A stretch of DNA of 64,000 nucleotides, taken from assembly GCA_037441525.1 (NCBI GenBank), contig JBBISA010000002.1, forward strand, positions 124,001 to 188,000. Direction: 5' to 3'. Position 1 is the stretch's first letter; each line of letters starts with the position of its first letter. Below are positions 59,720 to 64,000 of the stretch, piece after piece. This stretch comes from SKVR01 sp037441525. Its GTDB lineage: Bacteria > Bacteroidota > Bacteroidia > Bacteroidales > UBA7960. The notes under the pieces were generated by a model. The model had not been told where the DNA came from. It searched no databases and saw only the letters and a program-made list of their open reading frames with translations. Made by a program: the position numbers and the translations under genes.

Positions 59720-60142
59720 AGAGCTGTTCAGGGCAACTTATAACGTGGCCATCGAAAATCGTAAGCGGTTCACGGATTAGGGGGTTAAACCAAGATTCCC
59801 ATCTGGATAAAAAGAATAAAGCGCCTGTTGGCCAGTATGTCCCGTGAAATAGTATTACAGGTCAAAAATAGAAATGTAGTTTATTCTAAAAAAATGTAAC
59901 CAACCAAAGCAGTTGATTTTTACCAAAGGAAAATATCTGTTGTAAATTCAATAGGTAAAAACACCTGTTCTTTGCTATTGTTTTGGCGAATTGCCAGGTT
60001 TATCCTGCATTTATTCCTATATTTGCCAGTAAATATTGTTAATAATAACCAAACCTACAAACCCTCTGAAAAATTTGTTAATTGGAGTTTTTCTAAGCCG
60101 ATCAAATCCCTAAACTGACTTTCTGATCTAAATTCCTCATTT
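59720..60142. other. Intergenic region holding the promoter of the CotH gene
   Basis: Contains TATATTTG at 60018-60025, a perfect -7 box, with TTG at 59991-59993 (24-base spacing) as a possible -33 box. Otherwise no gene, repeat or RNA structure is seen. Confidence 0.45.
60018..60025 (+). promoter_or_regulatory. Promoter -7 box of the CotH gene
   Basis: TATATTTG, a perfect TAnnTTTG match; predicted leader about 110 bases. Confidence 0.5.
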
Positions 60143-63100
60143 ATGTTTCTTTTCCGTTCTTTTTCTATTTCCAGAATATTTACCATTTGCCTGTTATTGT
60201 TTATTTCGTTAAATACTCTTGGGCAACAAGGCGTGGCTATCAATGAGGTGATGTCATCCAACCGAACCACTATTGCTGATGAAGACGGCGATTTCAGCGA
60301 CTGGATTGAATTGTATAATTACTCTGATGTACCTGTTGATATCAAAGGATGGGGGTTGTCAGATAATCCAACCAATCCCCTGAAATGGGTATTTCCGGCC
60401 ACCAAGCTTAATCCCCGGGAATATCTCCTTGTTTGGGCATCAGGAAAAAACAAAACAGCGCCACCCCTCACTCAAAAAACTTTAATTTCAGAAAATAGTA
60501 TATGGAAATACCTGGATGATGGGTCGGACCAGGGTACGGCCTGGAAAGAGTCTGGATTTGACGACAGTGTCTGGCCTCAGGGGCCTGCCATGCTGGGTTA
60601 TGATACCAATAACAACACCCAATTCGGAACCCAATTGAGCTTTGGTACCAATGCAAGCTTCAAGCATTTAACTTACTATCTCAGAAATGATTTTGAGATA
60701 ATTGATGCTTCGAAATTCGAAGAACTGGAGCTTAAGCTATCGGTTGACGATGGTGCTATCATTTATATCAACGGCCAGGAGGTGGTACGAAGGAATATGC
60801 CCGAGGGGAATGTTTCCAATACTACTCCTGCTGCTATTTTGGTAGGAATCCTTGATGTATCGCAACACCTGATACCTGCCACCATGCTGGTTAACGGCAA
60901 AAATACCATAGCGGTGCAGTTGCATCAGATAAATCGCACCAGTAGCGATTTGCGATTCGATCTGGAATTAAAAAGCAGAGGCAGGTTTCTTCATACCAAT
61001 TTCTCCATTAGCAATGGAAACGAAGAAATCCTTCTGTCTCATCCGCAAAATGGACTTGCTGATCGCCTGGATGCTATTGAATTGCCTGCTGATGTATCAG
61101 TGGGGAGATGGCCCAATGGTACCGGTGAATTTGGATTTTATACTGTTCCAACGCCTGGTTCACCTAATAATGATCAACGTTTTTCTGAAATTTTGGCACC
61201 CCCAGTTTTTTCGCATGCTGCAGGCTTTTATTCACAGCCATTTACCCTTGCAATAACAAGCAACAACGAAAATGCAACTATCATTTATACACTTGATGGC
61301 TCCGAACCAGACCCGGAAAACCTTACAGGAAAGACTTTTACCTTTAAGAACAGTTTCCCCGGTTCTTTGCTTACCTCGACCTTTAAGAGCTTTTTGTATT
61401 TTGAGCCATTGCGAATCATGGATAAATCCCCAAATCCCGAATACATTTCAACCTTCGCCAGCGATTACAACGGGGCAAGATATACCTCAACCACAAACCG
61501 GCTTTTCAAGGGCACTGTAATAAAAGCCAAAGCAGTAAAGAGCGGAGCACTGCCAAGCCAGTCGGTAACAAGTACTTACTTTATTCATCCACAACTTCAC
61601 AACAAATATTCATTTCCCGTGCTTTCTATCACTACTCCGGCAGCCGATTTGTTCGATTACAATACCGGAATTTATACTCCAGGAGTAATTTGGGAAACTC
61701 AGGCAAACAACAGAAGAGATGGTGGTGCACCTGCCAATTATAACCAGCAGGGCGATGAATGGGAAAGAGCTGCACATCTTGAATTCTTTGATGGCGCTCC
61801 CATCAATCCGGTAATATCGCAGGGCATTGGTATCCGTACTCACGGTGGATGGAGCCGTTCATGGCCCATGAAATCATTGCGTGTTTACGCCCGCAACAGT
61901 TTTGGAAGCGATTATATGAATCATGCCATTTTTCCCGGAAAACCATATCTGCAATACAAAACAATTATATTGCGCAATTCGGGCAACGACTGGGGGCGCA
62001 CCATGTTTCTGGATGCAGCTGCACAGACAGTGGTTTCTAAGATGCGATTCGATACACAGGCTTACAGGCCCATCATTCTTTTCATCAACGGCGAATACTG
62101 GGGTATTCACAACATCCGCGACCGCTACGATAACTATTACCTGAACCGGGTATATGGCGTTGATCCAGAAAATCTGGACTTGCTCGAGATCAATTCGAGC
62201 GAGCCCCGCGAAGGCGATTGGGTTCACTACAACCAGCTTATTTCTTACATCTCCGCCAATAATTTAGCGCTTGATAATCACTACAAGCATGTTCAAACCC
62301 TTATGGATGTTGAGAATTTTATGGATTACCAGATTGCACAGATATACCTCGCCAACACCGACTGGCCTGGCAACAACAACAACTTCTGGCGATTGCGCAC
62401 CACCCAATACAAACCCTATGCCCCCTATGGTCATGATGGGCGCTGGCGCTGGCTTATGTTCGACACCGATTTTGGTTTTAGCGGAACGAATAATGCCACC
62501 CACAATACCCTTACCTTTGCCACAGAACCCAATGGACCCGCCTGGCCAAACCCTCCCCAGTCTACTCTAATATTGCGAAGATTACTGCTGAATACATCTT
62601 TCAAAAACGACTTCATTAATCGGTTTGCCGATATGCTCAATACCCATTTCGCACCTGGCAGAGCCAACCAAATAATCAATGAGATGCGCGATGCTCTTAA
62701 CCCCGAAATGCAGGAGCACATTAACCGTTGGGGCCGCCCTGGTTCTATGACCAACTGGCTTACCGATGTTTCGCGCATGAATGCATTTGTGAACGCCAGA
62801 CCAATGCAGATGCGGCAGTTTATGCAGAATTATTTTAATATTCTGGGGCAGGTTACCCTAACGGTAGATGTATCAAATCCTTCGCACGGATATGTTCGTG
62901 TTAACACCATTGAGCTTAATGGCTCTACACCAGGGGTTGCCGGACAGCCATTCCCCTGGAATGGGGTTTATTTTTATGGTACCCCAATCAGATTCGAAGC
63001 AGTTTCAAAACCAGGATTTATTTTCTCACACTGGGATGGGCTTATAAATCGTTTCACACCCATTGCAAACCAATCATTTTCCACTTCATCAGCAGCTATT

Positions 63101-63922
63101 AGGGCTCATTTCAGGGCATCAGATGTAGTGCATGCATGGCATTTTAATAATCTTCCAAACAACGCCCTTCAGTCAGTAACAACAAATCTGTCGCTTCCCG
63201 AAACTGGCACCATAACATATCCGGGTTCGGGAGATGGCTATATGGACAGGGTTAACCCAGGTACTACCTTTAATACAATTGATGAAAACCCGGCCGGCTT
63301 TGGGTTAAGGGTAAGAAATCCGGCAAATACACGCGAACTAATCCTAAAGATACCTACAACAGGATACCAGAATATTGTTTTTAGCTATGCCACAATGCGT
63401 ACCCTAAATGGGGCCAATATTCAGGAAGTTTATTACCAAACCATCGCTGGCGGCCCGTGGATTCCTCTTGCCGAAATGCTCAGGGTGGAAGAAGAATGGA
63501 TGGTTTACAGGTTCAATTTGCCGGGAAATAATGTAAACAACAACCCCGACCTGGCCATAAAGATTTTGTTCAGGGGCGAGCAGGCTGAAGGTACCTCCGG
63601 AAATAACCGATTCGATAATATTATGGTGGAAGGACTCAATATTTTAACATCGGGGGCAAGCCAAAACTCCGATTTGGAAACGGAAATTAAAAAGGAAGAA
63701 CTGAACATCTGGCATCGCAATGGAATTTTGCGTTTCAATAATCCTTATCAGGGCAATGCTACGCTTGCAGTGTTTATATCATCCGGATCAACGGCAGGTC
63801 TTTTTGCCGTATCAGGTCATGGAGGGCAGGCGATTCCCTTTTTGTCCAAACCAGGTATATATGTAGTAAGGCTTGTCAGCAACGAAGGGGTTTCAACGGG
63901 TAAATTCGTAGTTGCTGAGTAA
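60143..63922 (+). CDS. Multidomain CotH protein with lamin-tail domain and T9SS C-terminal signal
   Basis: 1259 residues with a signal peptide (IFTICLLLFISLNTLG). Order: lamin-tail domain (about 30-110, NEVMSSNRTTIADEDGDFSD, WIELYNYSDVPV), a beta-sandwich (about 120-290), a second lamin-tail-like part, a chitobiase/fibronectin-like domain (APPVFSHAAGFYSQPFTLAI, about 350-480), then a CotH protein-kinase-like domain (about 500-830; HGGWSRSWPMKSLRVY, ILRNSGNDWGRTMF, FINGEYWGIHNIRDRY, WRWLMFDTDFGF). A repeat-like part and a C-terminal T9SS type A sorting domain (GIYVVRLVSNEGVSTGKFV) end it. Surface exposure or secretion is likely; CotH kinases phosphorylate spore or surface proteins. Confidence 0.87.
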   Translation: MFLFRSFSISRIFTICLLLFISLNTLGQQGVAINEVMSSNRTTIADEDGDFSDWIELYNYSDVPVDIKGWGLSDNPTNPLKWVFPATKLNPREYLLVWASGKNKTAPPLTQKTLISENSIWKYLDDGSDQGTAWKESGFDDSVWPQGPAMLGYDTNNNTQFGTQLSFGTNASFKHLTYYLRNDFEIIDASKFEELELKLSVDDGAIIYINGQEVVRRNMPEGNVSNTTPAAILVGILDVSQHLIPATMLVNGKNTIAVQLHQINRTSSDLRFDLELKSRGRFLHTNFSISNGNEEILLSHPQNGLADRLDAIELPADVSVGRWPNGTGEFGFYTVPTPGSPNNDQRFSEILAPPVFSHAAGFYSQPFTLAITSNNENATIIYTLDGSEPDPENLTGKTFTFKNSFPGSLLTSTFKSFLYFEPLRIMDKSPNPEYISTFASDYNGARYTSTTNRLFKGTVIKAKAVKSGALPSQSVTSTYFIHPQLHNKYSFPVLSITTPAADLFDYNTGIYTPGVIWETQANNRRDGGAPANYNQQGDEWERAAHLEFFDGAPINPVISQGIGIRTHGGWSRSWPMKSLRVYARNSFGSDYMNHAIFPGKPYLQYKTIILRNSGNDWGRTMFLDAAAQTVVSKMRFDTQAYRPIILFINGEYWGIHNIRDRYDNYYLNRVYGVDPENLDLLEINSSEPREGDWVHYNQLISYISANNLALDNHYKHVQTLMDVENFMDYQIAQIYLANTDWPGNNNNFWRLRTTQYKPYAPYGHDGRWRWLMFDTDFGFSGTNNATHNTLTFATEPNGPAWPNPPQSTLILRRLLLNTSFKNDFINRFADMLNTHFAPGRANQIINEMRDALNPEMQEHINRWGRPGSMTNWLTDVSRMNAFVNARPMQMRQFMQNYFNILGQVTLTVDVSNPSHGYVRVNTIELNGSTPGVAGQPFPWNGVYFYGTPIRFEAVSKPGFIFSHWDGLINRFTPIANQSFSTSSAAIRAHFRASDVVHAWHFNNLPNNALQSVTTNLSLPETGTITYPGSGDGYMDRVNPGTTFNTIDENPAGFGLRVRNPANTRELILKIPTTGYQNIVFSYATMRTLNGANIQEVYYQTIAGGPWIPLAEMLRVEEEWMVYRFNLPGNNVNNNPDLAIKILFRGEQAEGTSGNNRFDNIMVEGLNILTSGASQNSDLETEIKKEELNIWHRNGILRFNNPYQGNATLAVFISSGSTAGLFAVSGHGGQAIPFLSKPGIYVVRLVSNEGVSTGKFVVAE

Positions 63923-64000
63923 TTCTTTTTCTCCGTTGGTTTTTTCACAGAAAATTCCTGTTCTGTTACCTTTCTCGTTTTGCTTCAATATTCATAGTTC

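Overview
The window is a piece of a Bacteroidota chromosome, most likely a Bacteroidales-type anaerobe (the level within the order is inference). Evidence: the gene order bamD / omega-like RNA polymerase subunit / coaBC / DUF4835 / recN; a TamL-type outer-membrane lipoprotein; the DUF6452-DUF6048 pair; a type IX secretion (T9SS) C-terminal signal on the last protein; many lipoproteins; few Shine-Dalgarno sequences; and repeated matches to the Bacteroidota promoter -7 box TAnnTTTG. I see no rRNA, tRNA, CRISPR array, phage or insertion sequence. All family names are from reading the translated sequence; no search was run.

Layout. 1-9.8 kb: bamD (5' end cut off), omega-like subunit, coaBC, DUF4835, recN and a FabI-type reductase, then etfB, etfA and an acyl-CoA dehydrogenase, closed by a UUCG-loop terminator. 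9.9-14.6 kb: lipoproteins and a large AsmA-like protein. 14.8-24.9 kb: M19 dipeptidase, methyltransferase, beta-helix protein, DEDDh/GIY-YIG nuclease, Omp85-like barrel, DUF5916 protein and a LolD-like ATPase. 24.9-29.9 kb (minus strand): ligA, universal stress protein, HD hydrolase, DUF6048 and DUF6452. 30-32.2 kb (minus strand): a radical SAM/SPASM maturase, an unlisted 34-residue cysteine peptide, and an ArsM-like methyltransferase. 32.4-33.5 kb: two thioredoxin-fold proteins. 33.7-40.3 kb (minus strand): a NuoE/NuoF/(NfnB-NuoG fusion) redox complex and a ferritin-like protein. 41-47.4 kb: lactate permease, TamL, RecD-like helicase, DUF4168. 47.4-52.6 kb: repeat-rich intergenic DNA, a thiamine-binding-like small protein, a GH78-like enzyme and a DoxX/TIM-barrel fusion. 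53.3-55.9 kb (minus strand): NodU-type carbamoyltransferase, DUF5989 and SxtJ. 56.3-64 kb: DUF2007, esterase, sugar isomerase, glyoxalase-fold protein, a tiny lipoprotein and a 1259-residue CotH/T9SS protein.

How genes work together. EtfBA should take electrons from the adjacent acyl-CoA dehydrogenase. The NuoE/NuoF/fusion set has predicted NAD(H), NADP(H) and ferredoxin-type sites in one operon, which suggests a soluble electron-bifurcating or transhydrogenase complex. BamD, the Omp85-like protein, TamL, AsmA and LolD-like proteins all belong to envelope biogenesis.

Most interesting. (1) A 34-residue, three-cysteine ORF with its own -7 box lies 37 bases upstream of the SPASM maturase and downstream of an ArsM-like methyltransferase: a candidate ribosomally made, post-translationally modified peptide locus. 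(2) Two copies of an approximately 80-base leader, with exactly the same internal spacing and the same distance to the start codon, can fold as an H-type pseudoknot; all differences between B and B' lie in loops and none in stems. (3) The NfnB-NuoG fusion carries a molybdopterin-type domain that seems to lack its catalytic residues.
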